Source: Shewanella kaireitica
Lineage (GTDB): Bacteria > Pseudomonadota > Gammaproteobacteria > Enterobacterales > Shewanellaceae
Direction of reading: 5' to 3'
NCBI RefSeq assembly: GCF_023284045.1
Contig: NZ_JAKIKQ010000001.1
Location: forward strand, 434,001 to 498,000
Length of the DNA: 64,000 nt
In this document: one piece after another, positions 38,853-49,077 of the stretch
How positions within the stretch are numbered: the first letter of the stretch is position 1
Layout of the letters: the number at the start of each line of letters is the position of its first letter
The notes under the pieces: model-generated
The model's database searches: none
Told to the model about the DNA's origin: nothing
What the model saw: only the letters and a program-made list of their open reading frames with translations
Program-made: the position numbers and the translations under genes

Positions 38853-38891
38853 TGAAAAAAGGCTCTGTATCTCAGCAGAAATATAGAGCCT
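38853..38891 (-). terminator. Intrinsic terminator of purT
   Basis: AGGCTCTATAT pairs with its partner around a 10-base loop (one wobble), with TTTTTT beyond on the minus strand. It lies between the convergent hydroxyacid dehydrogenase and purT. Confidence 0.8.
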
Positions 38892-38927
38892 ATTGTCTGT
38901 TTTAACCAACTACCTTCAGCAAAGCTG

Positions 38928-40103
38928 TTAAAGAATGACGTTAACTTTACTGGCAGAGGTCAGTGCTTTGTCGACTGCTTTTTCAATGCTGCTATCTCTG
39001 GCTAGTGCAACACCGAGTCGTCTGCTGCCATCAATCTCTGGTTTACCAAATAGTCTAATTTGAGTATTGGGCTCTACTAGCGCTTCAGCGACTCCAGAAA
39101 ATTGAATATTAGTGGATTGACCATTGGCTAAGATCACCGCTGATGCACTCGGACCATGTTGCACAATATTACTGATAGGCAAGCCTAAAATTGCCCGCAC
39201 ATGCAGTGCAAACTCAGATAAGTCTTGGCTGATCATAGTCACCATACCGGTGTCATGGGGGCGAGGTGATACTTCTGAAAAGTAGACATCGTCACCTTTT
39301 ATGAACAGTTCAACACCAAACAAGCCATAGCCGCCAAGTGCCTTTACCACTTTTTCACCGATATCTTGTGCTTTAGCTCTAACAACATCTGACATAATTT
39401 GTGGCTGCCATGATTCTCTATAATCACCACCCTCTTGACGGTGACCAATAGCGTCGCAAAAATGAATGCCGTTTATGGCGCTAATTGTTAGTAGAGTAAT
39501 TTCGTAATCAAACGCGATAAAGCCCTCAACAATAACGCGTCCACCGCCAGCCCTGCCGCCTTCTTGGGCATACTGCCAAGCCGAGTCTATTTGAGCTTCA
39601 TCTCGAACCACGCTTTGCCCCTTGCCTGATGAACTCATTACCGGTTTTACCACACAAGGTAAACCAATCTGGCTAATGGCCTTTCTAAATTCGTTTTCGG
39701 TATCGCAAAAGAAATAAGGTGAAGTTGGAATTGATAATGTTTCAGCAGCTAAACAGCGTATGCCTTCTCTATCCATGGTCAACCGTGTTGCTTTGGCTGT
39801 TGGGATTACATTTACTCCTTTGGCTTCTAGTTCAACCAATGCTTGGGTTGCGATAGCTTCTAGTTCAGGGATCACCAAATCTGGTTTTTCTAAGTTGATG
39901 ACCTGCTCTAACGCCTCGGCATCTAGCATATTAATCACATAGCTGCGGTGAGCAATTTGCATTGCAGGGGCATTTGGATAGCGATCAACGGCAATGACCT
40001 CTATACCAAAGCGTTGCAGTTCAATGGCGACTTCCTTACCTAACTCTCCACATCCAAGCAGCATAGCGCGCTTAGCGTTTTGACTTAATGCAGTACCTAT
40101 CAT
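38928..40103 (-). CDS. purT: Formate-dependent phosphoribosylglycinamide formyltransferase
   Basis: 391 residues. [19 protein letters not shown] opens the ATP-grasp enzyme. [15 protein letters not shown] binds ATP and [17 protein letters not shown] binds metal. It formylates GAR using formate and ATP in purine synthesis. In the 280-base gap upstream I see no clear PurR site. Confidence 0.95.
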   Translation of the reverse strand: MIGTALSQNAKRAMLLGCGELGKEVAIELQRFGIEVIAVDRYPNAPAMQIAHRSYVINMLDAEALEQVINLEKPDLVIPELEAIATQALVELEAKGVNVIPTAKATRLTMDREGIRCLAAETLSIPTSPYFFCDTENEFRKAISQIGLPCVVKPVMSSSGKGQSVVRDEAQIDSAWQYAQEGGRAGGGRVIVEGFIAFDYEITLLTISAINGIHFCDAIGHRQEGGDYRESWQPQIMSDVVRAKAQDIGEKVVKALGGYGLFGVELFIKGDDVYFSEVSPRPHDTGMVTMISQDLSEFALHVRAILGLPISNIVQHGPSASAVILANGQSTNIQFSGVAEALVEPNTQIRLFGKPEIDGSRRLGVALARDSSIEKAVDKALTSASKVNVIL

Positions 40104-40383
40104 CTTTTTTACCTTTGGTTAAATTGTAGGGATGCTCTCCTTGCTGCAATGTAAACAACATCAGGGCACTATTTATTATTGGTTTTAGTCTACCTTGCCA
40201 TTAAAGCTTGCAATGCCACATTGATAATAAACGTGCGGCAGATCACGCTGTTTTGGAAAAACACCCTATGCTTATATAATGTTTTAATTCAAAAAAATAT
40301 AGCTTTGTAAGTAGTTTGTTGCCAAGATGTTCGTATTCGACTGACTGTTATAGATGTGATCAAAACAAATTAAGGAGAGCGCT

Positions 40384-40785
40384 GTGTTTTTAGATTACTT
40401 TGCGTTAGGAATCATATTTTTTGTCGCTATTTTTATTTTTTACGGCGTAATAGCAATTCACGATATCCCCTATGAAATCGCTAAAAAACGCAATCATCCG
40501 CAGCAAGATGCGTTGCATATCGCTGGTTGGGTGAGTTTGTTCACATTGCATGCCATTTGGCCGTTTTTATGGATTTGGGCCACGCTTTATCGTGAAGATA
40601 GGGGGTGGGGTTTTAGCGAAGTGGTTGAGAAAGAACAGGTGCTAGAGAGTGAAATTAAAGGCCTGACTGAAACCGTTAGAAAACTTGAACAACGGTTAGC
40701 TGTAGTTGAAGGAGTGAATACTACTTCTGAGTCGAACGTTCCTGTTGTGGATGCAGTCAACATCACGCCAGAGGGGAAAGTGTAA
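40384..40785 (+). CDS. yiaW: DUF3302 inner-membrane protein, YiaW-like
   Basis: 133 residues from a GTG with AAGGAGAG upstream. Two membrane helices (about 5-24 and 48-65) flank HDIPYEIAKKRNHPQQDAL, the DUF3302 hallmark, and a C-terminal coiled-coil-like stretch follows (VEKEQVLESEIKGLTETVRK). It is always found with a HlyD-type partner like the one downstream, one base apart. Function unknown; possibly an accessory of that membrane-fusion protein. Confidence 0.85.
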   Translation: MFLDYFALGIIFFVAIFIFYGVIAIHDIPYEIAKKRNHPQQDALHIAGWVSLFTLHAIWPFLWIWATLYREDRGWGFSEVVEKEQVLESEIKGLTETVRKLEQRLAVVEGVNTTSESNVPVVDAVNITPEGKV

Positions 40786-40786
40786 T

Positions 40787-41923
40787 ATGGATTTACTACT
40801 GGTTCTAACCTACACCGCTGTGTGTATCGCTATTTTCAAGATATTTAAAATCCCATTAACAAAATGGACGGTTCCCACTGCTATTTTGGGCGGTATTTTT
40901 ATTGTCGGCGCCTTGATTTTATTAATGAACTATAACCATCCTTATACCCCGTTCGCTAAGGATGTATTTGTCACTACCCCAATAAATCCCTTAGTTAGAG
41001 GTGTGGTTGTTTCTGTTGAAGTTGAGCCTAATACTCCTATTAAAAAGGGCGATGTTCTATTTAAATTAGATGCAACAGGTTACGCTGCTATTGTGAAGCA
41101 AAAGCGGGCAGCATTGGTTGCTGCCGAACTCGAAGTGCCTCAATTGGAGGCTGCTTGGGAAACAGCTAAGGCTGCAGTGACGAGAGCTGAAGCTGATAGA
41201 GATAGGACCAAGTCAGCATTTGATCGTTATGAAAAAGGCCGTAAACGAGGTGGTGCTAACTCACCATTTACAGAGCTAGAACTGGACAACAAGCGTCAGC
41301 TCTATTTAGCCTCACAAGCGCAACTTACAGCGGCGCATGCTGAGGAGTTACGTGTAAAATTGGCATACGAGTCTAACGTTGACGGGGTAAATACTAAAGT
41401 TGCAGGAATTCAGGGAGAACTTGAAAAAGCGTTGTTTGACCTTGAGCAAACCGTGGTGCGAGCGCCTGCTGATGGCATGGTGACACAGATGGCACTGCGA
41501 CCAGGAATAGTCGCGGTTCCTATGCCGTTAAGATCATTGTTGAGCTTTATTCCAGATGAAGACCGGACATTTGCTGGTGCATTTTGGCAGAACTCGCTAT
41601 TAAGGCTGAAAAAGGGAGATGAAGCTGAAGTTATTTTAGACGGAGCACCAGGGGTAGTATTTAAAGGAAAAGTCGCTCAAGTTTTACCTGCTATGGCTGA
41701 AGGTGAAATTCAGTCTGGCGGTCGACTCATTACCGCTAACGTTATGATGCTACGCGGACGTTCTATTGTCGTGATTGATCTCGAGGATAAAGATATCTTG
41801 ACTCAGTTCCCCGCTGGGGTCTCAGGACATATCGCGATCTATACTGAACATTTTGCCCATGTGGCAATTATGCGTAAAGTCTTATTGAGAATGCAGGGTT
41901 GGCTCAACTACTTATTCCATTAA
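40787..41923 (+). CDS. yiaV: HlyD-family membrane fusion protein, YiaV-like
   Basis: 378 residues from the ATG at 40787. An N-terminal membrane segment is followed by a lipoyl half (TTPINPLVRGVVVSVEVEPN, KKGDVLFKLDATGY), a helical hairpin (about 100-215), and the second lipoyl half with VRAPADGMVTQMALRPG. It should sit in the inner membrane and reach through the periplasm toward an outer-membrane channel. No partner transporter or TolC is present here. Confidence 0.88.
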   Translation: MDLLLVLTYTAVCIAIFKIFKIPLTKWTVPTAILGGIFIVGALILLMNYNHPYTPFAKDVFVTTPINPLVRGVVVSVEVEPNTPIKKGDVLFKLDATGYAAIVKQKRAALVAAELEVPQLEAAWETAKAAVTRAEADRDRTKSAFDRYEKGRKRGGANSPFTELELDNKRQLYLASQAQLTAAHAEELRVKLAYESNVDGVNTKVAGIQGELEKALFDLEQTVVRAPADGMVTQMALRPGIVAVPMPLRSLLSFIPDEDRTFAGAFWQNSLLRLKKGDEAEVILDGAPGVVFKGKVAQVLPAMAEGEIQSGGRLITANVMMLRGRSIVVIDLEDKDILTQFPAGVSGHIAIYTEHFAHVAIMRKVLLRMQGWLNYLFH

Positions 41924-41942
41924 AAGTAATATTATAGAGTTT

Positions 41943-41972
41943 AATAAAGGGACCGCATCAGGTCCCTTTATT
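41943..41972 (+). terminator. Intrinsic terminator after yiaW-yiaV
   Basis: AATAAAGGGACC and GGTCCCTTTATT pair perfectly around GCATCA. The T-run is short. Confidence 0.7.
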
Positions 41973-42005
41973 GTTAGTGAAATTTGATAATGAAGGCTGT
42001 AAAAC

Positions 42006-43475
42006 ATGCAAGATATAAGGGATTTAACTGCGATTTTACGTTCCAACACTCCTATAGTGATTATCGAAACCTATGAAGAATATCGAGTTCTAGATTTACT
42101 AAAAAGGGTGTCGCAAGTTTTATATCAACCATTATTTAGCTGGAGCATCACTAAAGGCTTATCTCGGGTTGATAGGCAGCTAGGTGTGCAAAAGTTTAAC
42201 AGTGAACCTGCAGATATATTAGGGCAGATAAAATCTACGCCTCAGGGAGGTATTTATGCCCTTTGCGATTTTCACCCATTCGTCATTGATGAACCGAAAA
42301 ATATCCGGTTACTAAAAGAGATTGCACTAGAGTATGAATCGTTAAAGCATACAATTATCTTAATTAGCCATGCTTTTGATATACCTGCGGAGATCAAACG
42401 TTATTGTGCCCATTTTAGATTATCGCTACCAAATAGCACTCAGCTTCTTAATATTATTCAGCAGCAGGTCAGGCAAGCTAATCAGCAAGGCTTGCACATT
42501 GAAGTGGATGAATCGGCAGCACTAAAGTTGGCAGATAATCTTCGTGGGGTGACATTTGACGATGCGCGCCGCTTAGCCCATAAAGCGATTGTTGATGACG
42601 GAGCGATAACTCACTCTGATATAGACCTGGTTAATAAAGGTAAGTTTGAACTGCTTAATATGGATGGAGTGTTGCAGTTTGAATATGACACTAGCGATTT
42701 TTCACAAGTTGCAGGTTTACATAATCTCAAGCAGTGGCTGCAGCATCGTAAACCGCAATTAGAACAATCGGGAAGCATTGAAAGCCCTAAAGGTATCTTG
42801 CTACTTGGAGTACAAGGAAGCGGTAAAAGCTTGGCCGCGAAGGCGGTTGCAGGCTTATGGCAAAGGCCGTTACTAAAACTTGATATGGCGGCGCTGTATA
42901 ACAAGTATATTGGTGAGACGGAGAAGAACCTTCGTCAAGCACTCGAGCTTGCAGACCTTATGTCACCCTGTGTGTTATGGATTGATGAAATAGAAAAAGG
43001 CCTAAGCAGTGGCGGTAGCGATGATGGTACTTCTAAACGAATATTAGGCACCGTACTTACCTGGATGGCAGAAAGACAGTCTGAGGTCTTTTTAGTTGCG
43101 ACGGCAAATGACATCAGTGCACTGCCACCGGAGTTAATGCGTAAAGGTAGAATGGATGAGATTTTCTTTGTCGATCTTCCTGATGATGAGATCCGCCGAG
43201 CAATATTTCTTATCCATGGGAATAAGCGCGGATTGAATATGAACCTCTTTGACCTCGCAGCTCTTTCACTGGCAAGTGAAGGTTTCTCCGGCGCTGAAAT
43301 AGAGCAAGCGGTAATATCGGCGACATATACAGCTAGAGCAACTAACCAAATTGTGGATCAACAATTGCTTCTAGCTGAGTTACTTAATACCCAGCCATTG
43401 TCGGTCATTATGAGAGAAAATTTAGTTGGATTACGGCAATGGGCGAAGGAGCGAACCGTTAACGCACATCGATAA
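42006..43475 (+). CDS. AAA ATPase of the Ycf46 family
   Basis: 489 residues. The N-terminal half is a degenerate AAA module (about 1-210). The C-terminal AAA domain has Walker A GVQGSGKSLAAK (about 268-279), Walker B CVLWIDEIEKGL, sensor 1 VATANDIS and arginine-finger region PELMRKGRMDEIF. This layout matches Ycf46, known from cyanobacteria and plastids and linked there to photosynthesis or CO2 handling. The role in heterotrophs is unknown. It stands alone, so context does not help. Confidence 0.85.
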   Translation: MQDIRDLTAILRSNTPIVIIETYEEYRVLDLLKRVSQVLYQPLFSWSITKGLSRVDRQLGVQKFNSEPADILGQIKSTPQGGIYALCDFHPFVIDEPKNIRLLKEIALEYESLKHTIILISHAFDIPAEIKRYCAHFRLSLPNSTQLLNIIQQQVRQANQQGLHIEVDESAALKLADNLRGVTFDDARRLAHKAIVDDGAITHSDIDLVNKGKFELLNMDGVLQFEYDTSDFSQVAGLHNLKQWLQHRKPQLEQSGSIESPKGILLLGVQGSGKSLAAKAVAGLWQRPLLKLDMAALYNKYIGETEKNLRQALELADLMSPCVLWIDEIEKGLSSGGSDDGTSKRILGTVLTWMAERQSEVFLVATANDISALPPELMRKGRMDEIFFVDLPDDEIRRAIFLIHGNKRGLNMNLFDLAALSLASEGFSGAEIEQAVISATYTARATNQIVDQQLLLAELLNTQPLSVIMRENLVGLRQWAKERTVNAHR

Positions 43476-43599
43476 TAATGAGTAGAGTCTCTGCCTGAAA
43501 GATCTGTTTGCAATTGATACTTTGCGCTGTTGTAAAAGAGTTTGTAAGCTGATCGCTTAAAATAACAATAAGTACTGTGGACAGTATTAAAGGACGAGA

Positions 43600-45135
43600 A
43601 TGCTTCTTTTCACCAATATAAAAAATAGCGTTAAGCGAGCCATTACGGTTGGCTTTATTTTGTTATCAACACTCTCTGTTTGCAGTGTTACTGCAGCAGA
43701 AAGTCCATCTGCAGCGGCTAAAGTTGAGCCTGAAGTTGTCGTGACTGAGCATCGAGCACGGATAAATGATAACAAAATTAACTACCAAGCAATTGCGGGC
43801 GAAACAATTTTAGAAGATAGCAAAGGCTTGCCATTAGCGAGTATTTTTTCAATCAGTTATCTACGTACCGATGTTAAAAACAGTGATAAACGACCTGTTA
43901 CGTTTGTCTTCAATGGTGGCCCAGGCTCAGCATCACTTTGGCTGCACATGGGGCTTTTCGGCCCTAAGCGTGTAGTGGTTCCTGGTGATGCAACTGATGA
44001 TGGCGCAGCACCTTACCCGTTAATTGAAAACGAATTCTCAATATTAGATGAATCAGATTTAGTCTTTATAGATCCTGTCGGTACTGGCTTTAGCCGAGCG
44101 TTAGGAGAGAATAAGGGCGCAGATTTTTGGGGGGTGACGGAAGATGCTAAATCAATTGCAGAATTTATGCGTCGCTGGCTAATTGAGCATGGACGTTGGA
44201 ACTCGCCTAAATATCTCGCCGGAGAAAGCTATGGTACCACCCGAGCTGCAGCGCTTGTTGACGAGTTACAAGGCGGTTGGACTGATATCTCAATTAATGG
44301 TGTGATGTTGATATCATCTATTCTTGATTTTAGTCATGCGCGTTATCAACCGGGTAACAACCAACCTTACATTGGTTTTTTACCTACAATGGCAGCAACT
44401 GCCTTTTATCATGACAAAGTCAGTGCAGCAGATAAAGCCATGGGTTTAGAGGCTTTTATTGAAGCCTCTCGTCAATTTGCGATTAAAGACTATGCGCTGG
44501 CATTGTTGCAAGGTAATCGACTTGACGATGCGACTTACCAAGCAACCCGTAAACAATTGGCTCGTTTTACTGGCTTGTCTGAGTTCTATTTAGACAGAGT
44601 TAATTTACGGGTCAGTGCGAGTCGATACACTAAACAGTTACTACGAGATCAAGATCTGACAGTTGGTCGCTTAGATAGCCGTTACAAAGGAGTTGATTAC
44701 GACAGTGGTGGTGAGCGAAATGATAATGACCCATCGGGCTACGGTATTGATGGCGCTTATACAGCAGCAATACATGACTATATCTATAAAGATTTAGGGA
44801 TTAAGATGACTCGCCCGTTTAACGTACTCTCTTATGAGGTCAATCGGGGTTGGAACTGGAATGTCAGTGGCAAACAGATGCATTATGTCAATGTAGCCCC
44901 TCTGCTAGGGCGAGCACAGCGAGAGAATAAAGATCTTAGAATATTCGTTGCTAACGGCTACTTTGATTTTGCGACACCATTTTTCGCAACTGAAAATACT
45001 TTTGCCGATAATGGAATCGACAATCGCAGGGTATCAATGCACTACTATGCAGCAGGGCATATGATGTATGTTGAACCTGATTCTTTGGCTCAATTAGCTA
45101 CAGATATTAGAGCATTTTATCACCCTGAAAAGTAA
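43600..45135 (+). CDS. S10-family serine carboxypeptidase, secreted
   Basis: 511 residues with a signal peptide (residues about 10-35, ending TAAES). The oxyanion motif NGGPGSASLWLH, the nucleophile AGESYGTTRA, the acid NGYFDFATPFFATE and the histidine AGHMMYVEPDS complete an S10 catalytic triad. Such bacterial enzymes cut C-terminal residues in the periplasm or outside the cell. There is no cotranscribed partner. Confidence 0.9.
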   Translation: MLLFTNIKNSVKRAITVGFILLSTLSVCSVTAAESPSAAAKVEPEVVVTEHRARINDNKINYQAIAGETILEDSKGLPLASIFSISYLRTDVKNSDKRPVTFVFNGGPGSASLWLHMGLFGPKRVVVPGDATDDGAAPYPLIENEFSILDESDLVFIDPVGTGFSRALGENKGADFWGVTEDAKSIAEFMRRWLIEHGRWNSPKYLAGESYGTTRAAALVDELQGGWTDISINGVMLISSILDFSHARYQPGNNQPYIGFLPTMAATAFYHDKVSAADKAMGLEAFIEASRQFAIKDYALALLQGNRLDDATYQATRKQLARFTGLSEFYLDRVNLRVSASRYTKQLLRDQDLTVGRLDSRYKGVDYDSGGERNDNDPSGYGIDGAYTAAIHDYIYKDLGIKMTRPFNVLSYEVNRGWNWNVSGKQMHYVNVAPLLGRAQRENKDLRIFVANGYFDFATPFFATENTFADNGIDNRRVSMHYYAAGHMMYVEPDSLAQLATDIRAFYHPEK

Positions 45136-45219
45136 TAGGAAATGACGAAAACCTTAGTTGAAAAGTTGAGCTCTTAGGGGTTCTTTATTTAAATCACGTA
45201 GTAAAAGGTAAAGGGAATA

Positions 45220-45834
45220 ATGAGTTTTAGTGCATGGCTAGGATTGCTAGCTATCTGTTGTTTAGGCGCTATGTCTCCAGGGCCTAGTTTAGCCATGGTA
45301 GTAAGGCATACTCTTGGTGGTGGAAGAGGTAAAGGTATTATTTGTGCTTGGGCTCATTCTATCGGTATCGGCGTTTATGCCTTGGTGACTCTACTCGGGC
45401 TTGCTGTAGTGCTCAAACAGGCCCCGATGGTCTTTAATGGTATTGCGATTATAGGCGCATTGTATTTAGCCTATATGGGCGTGCAAGCTTTACGTTCCAA
45501 AGGTGGTATGTCGGACAAGTTGGCCGCTGGTAAGTCAACAGATGCATTAACGGCTGCTCGTGATGGCTTAGCCATTTCGCTTTTTAATCCAAAGATAATG
45601 CTGTTCTTTTTGGCTCTTTTTAGCCAATTTGTCATGGTCGCAGATAACATGACAGCAAAAGGGTTGATTGTGTTAACTCCTCTGCTGGTGGATGGCCTTT
45701 GGTATACCCTTATTGCGCTGGTTTTATCACACTCTGCAGTGTTGCCAAAATTACGAGAGAAAGCTGCATTGATTGATAAGCTGTCTGGGGTTGTATTGAT
45801 TTTATTGGCGGTAAGAGTACTGGTTACCCTATAG
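45220..45834 (+). CDS. LysE/RhtB-family amino-acid exporter
   Basis: 204 residues, about six membrane helices. MSPGPSLAMVVRHTLGGGRG near the start is the family signature, and AISLFNPKIMLFFLALFSQF another. It exports an amino acid or similar metabolite by proton exchange. The substrate is not deducible. Confidence 0.9.
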   Translation: MSFSAWLGLLAICCLGAMSPGPSLAMVVRHTLGGGRGKGIICAWAHSIGIGVYALVTLLGLAVVLKQAPMVFNGIAIIGALYLAYMGVQALRSKGGMSDKLAAGKSTDALTAARDGLAISLFNPKIMLFFLALFSQFVMVADNMTAKGLIVLTPLLVDGLWYTLIALVLSHSAVLPKLREKAALIDKLSGVVLILLAVRVLVTL

Positions 45835-45863
45835 AGTGCGGCATTAGGTACTATTTAAGTAAT

Positions 45864-45893
45864 AAAAAAGCCATCAGAAATGATGGCTTTTTT
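45864..45893. terminator. Bidirectional intrinsic terminator
   Basis: AAAAAAGCCATCA and TGATGGCTTTTTT pair perfectly around GAAA. It serves the LysE gene and the convergent DUF3144 gene. Confidence 0.9.
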
Positions 45894-45913
45894 ATGCTAC
45901 ATTTCGGCATTCA

Positions 45914-46234
45914 TTAAGAATTGAATACCTGCACAGAATCATCTTTAGCTGGCTCTTCAGCTTTAGGCTGTGATGGATTCTTAATATGGTCTTCAAGATT
46001 GTCTTTCAACATCTCTTTAAATTCATTGCTAAACCACTCTAGTGCATTATCTTTTTCAGCGGCAAGATCAGCTGATTTTAATGATGCTTCAAAGGCATTG
46101 AAACGAGCAGCAGCAAAACGCATTCCTGTGCCGACTTTACCGACATCTTGCTCTTTTGCTGAAAGTTCGTTGGCCAATGCGATGAATTGATCGGCTATTT
46201 CAAAAATGGTGGTTTCTTTTTTAGCTTCTGACAT
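45914..46234 (-). CDS. DUF3144-family protein
   Basis: 106 residues. FYEIADQFIALAN-like start (IFEIADQFIALANELS), VGTGMRFAAARFNAF and ALEWFSNEFKEMLKDNLEDH are the DUF3144 signatures. It is an all-helical cytoplasmic protein of unknown function, with an acidic proline-containing tail. Confidence 0.85.
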   Translation of the reverse strand: MSEAKKETTIFEIADQFIALANELSAKEQDVGKVGTGMRFAAARFNAFEASLKSADLAAEKDNALEWFSNEFKEMLKDNLEDHIKNPSQPKAEEPAKDDSVQVFNS

Positions 46235-46309
46235 TCTGCTTATGCTCTTAATGATTGAGATTTAGATGACTGATTCTATCTTAAATTAGCGGCTAATAAA
46301 CCATTGTTA

Positions 46310-46843
46310 TCAACTATTGGGATCTGAATCGGTAATAACGCTGCCATCTCGAGAGTCATAATAGATAGACATAGTTTGGTCTGGCAGCAGATAAAAGAAA
46401 CATTGATCTGGGCCTTGATAAGCGGCGCGATAAACTGCATCGGGCGTATTCGCCGAGTTTGATACTATGGGAGCATCTTCGAGTACTGTGCGCCAAACAG
46501 ACATACAGTCATTGGTATTATTTAGTCGCGGGCTGCTCTCAAAGGGGGGATAATTTTGTGCAGGAAAACCCCATTGGTTGATATCTAGTTGGCCCGATGC
46601 CCCGCCGCCAAATACTTGTAAATTATCAACAGGTCCGGAGTTCCCCGCTGCAGCCCATTTGACATTGGCTAAGGTTATACCGCCTTTAAAGGCTCCACCA
46701 GTCGCTTGATGGGTCGCTATCTCAGCATCTTGTCTTAAGTTGATAAACTTGGGAAAAGCGATAACGGCAAGAATAGCTAAGATGATAATAACGACAACCA
46801 GTTCAATTAACGTGAATCCTTGTTGAGTTGTTTTTTCTGCCAT
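46310..46843 (-). CDS. Type IV prepilin-like protein (orphan, tandem copy 1)
   Basis: 177 residues. A short leader before the cleavage site (MAEKTTQQG) is followed by [20 protein letters not shown], the N-methylated pilin helix with glutamate at +5. The C-terminal globular part has two cysteines (NDCMSVW and DQCFFYL) that could form a disulfide. The end YDSRDGSVITDSDPNS is shared with the adjacent copy. It is pilin-like in the MshA style, but no assembly genes are nearby. GGAA precedes the ATG. Confidence 0.9.
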   Translation of the reverse strand: MAEKTTQQGFTLIELVVVIIILAILAVIAFPKFINLRQDAEIATHQATGGAFKGGITLANVKWAAAGNSGPVDNLQVFGGGASGQLDINQWGFPAQNYPPFESSPRLNNTNDCMSVWRTVLEDAPIVSNSANTPDAVYRAAYQGPDQCFFYLLPDQTMSIYYDSRDGSVITDSDPNS

Positions 46844-46893
46844 GAATAGTTCCGTTATTCAGTTTGTCTGAAGTGAGTTTAGCTTAACTTAAT

Positions 46894-47442
46894 CTAACTG
46901 TTTGGATCTGAGTCTACTGTAACGGAGCCTAAATTAGAATCATATTGAATTGATAAGTTGGTATTTTCTCTATAGTTAAATGTACAAGTCGCTGTAGCAC
47001 TATAGATTGCCTTATAGTCCGTCTTATCGGCATTATTGTTATTAGATACACTAGGCTCATCACCTTGAAAGATTACCTGCCAGACCGAAATACAGTCTTC
47101 TACATTATCAAGTTTGGGCGATGCCTCATTGCCATGAATATAGTGCTGTGCAGGCCAGCCATTAGCATTAAAGTCAACTTCACCTGATTGCGCAGTACCA
47201 AATACCGGTAGGTCTTCAACGGGGCCACTACCCACTTTTACAGCCCAAACCGCTCTTGACAGATCAAGCCCTGACTTAAATGCACCTGCAGTACCTTTAA
47301 CTGTCGATACTTGCGCATCTTCAGATAAATTAATGAACTTAGGCAAAGCAATAACCGCGAGGATCCCTAAGATGATGATGACAACGACAAGCTCTATTAA
47401 AGTAAATCCAGACTGTGACTTTGAAGATGAAGGAGTCAACAT
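46894..47442 (-). CDS. Type IV prepilin-like protein (orphan, tandem copy 2)
   Basis: 182 residues from the ATG at 47442; the frame stays open upstream to 47463 without a better site. The leader [12 protein letters not shown] precedes [20 protein letters not shown]. The globular part has [22 protein letters not shown] and TCTFNY and ends [10 protein letters not shown]. It is a paralogue of the gene 50 bases downstream, so the two arose by tandem duplication. The two may make a heteromeric or minor-pilin pair. Confidence 0.88.
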   Translation of the reverse strand: MLTPSSSKSQSGFTLIELVVVIIILGILAVIALPKFINLSEDAQVSTVKGTAGAFKSGLDLSRAVWAVKVGSGPVEDLPVFGTAQSGEVDFNANGWPAQHYIHGNEASPKLDNVEDCISVWQVIFQGDEPSVSNNNNADKTDYKAIYSATATCTFNYRENTNLSIQYDSNLGSVTVDSDPNS

Positions 47443-47568
47443 TTGACTGGCCGTCCTAGGCAAAAAATGAAGCTATATTTTAACAGGTTAGGTGCTGAAT
47501 ACCAATTACAATTACTTAATGGATTGCATGGATTAAGCCGAGCTTTTACTATAGGGGGGGATACTTTT

Positions 47569-48246
47569 ATGAGCAGAGCTATGGTTACCGAATCAAGCTG
47601 GCAACAATTCATCAAGCAGCAGAAACTGCAAGACTACTTTATTGAACTTGAGGCATTTGTTCGCGCAGAGCGAGCTGAGAAAGTTATCTACCCTGATGAG
47701 TCCTCGGTGCTTTCTGCATTTGAACATACTCCGCTGGAAAAGGTTCGGGTAGTGCTTATTGGACAGGACCCATACCACGGTGAAAATCAAGCTCATGGCT
47801 TGTGCTTCTCGGTGCAAAAAGGGGTAAAAATCCCGCCATCACTGGTCAATATGTATAAAGAGTTAGCGACCGATATTGAAGGCTTTAAAACGCCGGACCA
47901 TGGTAATCTGCAAGCTTGGGCTGAGCAGGGAGTGTTGATGCTAAATACGGTGCTGACCGTTGAGCAAGGCAAAGCACATTCTCATGCTAAATCGGGTTGG
48001 GAAACATTTACTACCAATGTATTGCTGCATCTCAATGCACAATCACAACCTATTATCTTTGTACTCTGGGGAGCTCATGCGAAGAAGAAGGGCAAGGTGA
48101 TAACGGCTAAGCAGCACCAAATTGTCTCCGGCCCTCACCCATCGCCATTGTCAGCTTATCGAGGTTTTTTTGGTTGTAAGCACTTCTCTCATATCAATAC
48201 GTTAATTGCACAACATGGCGGCCAACCAATTGATTGGCAGGTATAG
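47569..48246 (+). CDS. ung: Uracil-DNA glycosylase
   Basis: 225 residues from the ATG at 47569 with a GGGGGG stretch 8 bases upstream. [18 protein letters not shown] holds the catalytic aspartate, and [13 protein letters not shown] holds the minor-groove loop with its histidine. It removes uracil from DNA as the first step of base excision repair. In-frame sequence upstream to 47443 is open but overlaps the pilin start region. Confidence 0.95.
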   Translation: MSRAMVTESSWQQFIKQQKLQDYFIELEAFVRAERAEKVIYPDESSVLSAFEHTPLEKVRVVLIGQDPYHGENQAHGLCFSVQKGVKIPPSLVNMYKELATDIEGFKTPDHGNLQAWAEQGVLMLNTVLTVEQGKAHSHAKSGWETFTTNVLLHLNAQSQPIIFVLWGAHAKKKGKVITAKQHQIVSGPHPSPLSAYRGFFGCKHFSHINTLIAQHGGQPIDWQV

Positions 48247-48272
48247 AACACTGTAACCGTCACAAGTTTAGG

Positions 48273-48890
48273 CTAACCAAATGAGTAGCCTTTCGATGGT
48301 GTGATAATGAATGGCAGCGGAATATCCCATAGTTGACGGGCTAGCTTGCTGACTTGTTGGCAGTCATGGGCATAACCGATAGGAAAGGGCTTACCCGTTG
48401 CTTGCCAATTGGCTAAGGCTCTGTCGTAGTATCCACCTCCCATCCCCATCCTATTACCCACTTCATCAAATGCGACCAGAGGGGTTATCACCACATCCAT
48501 TTGGTGTGGCAGGATCATTTGAGTGATATCGAGTTTGGGCTCCCAAATACCTAAGCTGTTTTTCTCAAGAGTTGTCTTTTGATCATATTGAAGAAAAAGC
48601 AAGTTGCCAGCACTAAAGGGGTGTAACCTAGGTAGGTAAACTTCAATGCCATGCTGCCATAGCATTTCAATCAAAGGGGCTGTGTCGAGCTCACCGTCAT
48701 TGGTAAGATATAGCGCCACTTTAGATACTTGGATCTGTTTGAGTTTATCTAGCGCACTTTTTGCCGCTAAAGTGGAGCCTTCTTTTTGTTGCTCTAAACT
48801 CAAATTACGTCGAGCAGTGCGCACAGCCTTACGTATGGCCTTGGGACTATTTGGATCAATTTCTTGGTTGTTATCTGCTGTTACTGGCAT
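48273..48890 (-). CDS. 5-formyltetrahydrofolate cyclo-ligase
   Basis: 205 residues. An N-terminal substrate-binding region contains RKAVRTARRNLSLEQQ. The C-terminal GGGYYDRALANW motif binds ATP phosphate, preceded by VAFDEVGNRMGMGGG. It converts 5-formyl-THF to methenyl-THF. In many gammaproteobacteria this gene follows the 6S RNA gene ssrS, but I see no 6S-like sequence in the 187 bases upstream. Confidence 0.92.
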   Translation of the reverse strand: MPVTADNNQEIDPNSPKAIRKAVRTARRNLSLEQQKEGSTLAAKSALDKLKQIQVSKVALYLTNDGELDTAPLIEMLWQHGIEVYLPRLHPFSAGNLLFLQYDQKTTLEKNSLGIWEPKLDITQMILPHQMDVVITPLVAFDEVGNRMGMGGGYYDRALANWQATGKPFPIGYAHDCQQVSKLARQLWDIPLPFIITPSKGYSFG

Positions 48891-49008
48891 AGGATAGAAC
48901 TGAGTTTTAGTATATAAACCTGAGTCTACGGGCTGATTAAGGTAATCGCAATCGCTAACAGTTCATCTTGATAGAGTTGTACTTTCCAAGATACTGCAGA
49001 TTTAAAAT

Positions 49009-49040
49009 GTAAAAAGCCCAATCATGAAATGTTGGGCTAT
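49009..49040 (-). terminator. Intrinsic terminator of the RIO kinase gene
   Basis: AGCCCAA and TTGGGCT pair around 10 bases, with TTTTT beyond on the minus strand. Confidence 0.75.
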
Positions 49041-49077
49041 AGCTGATTGAGCAGAATGAAAGTTTTACTGACAAGTA

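Noticed and set aside
48891..49077. Possible 6S RNA upstream of the formyl-THF cyclo-ligase
   Set aside because: The synteny would suggest it, but I see no long rod-like inverted-repeat structure and the gap is only 187 bases, with a terminator at 49009.
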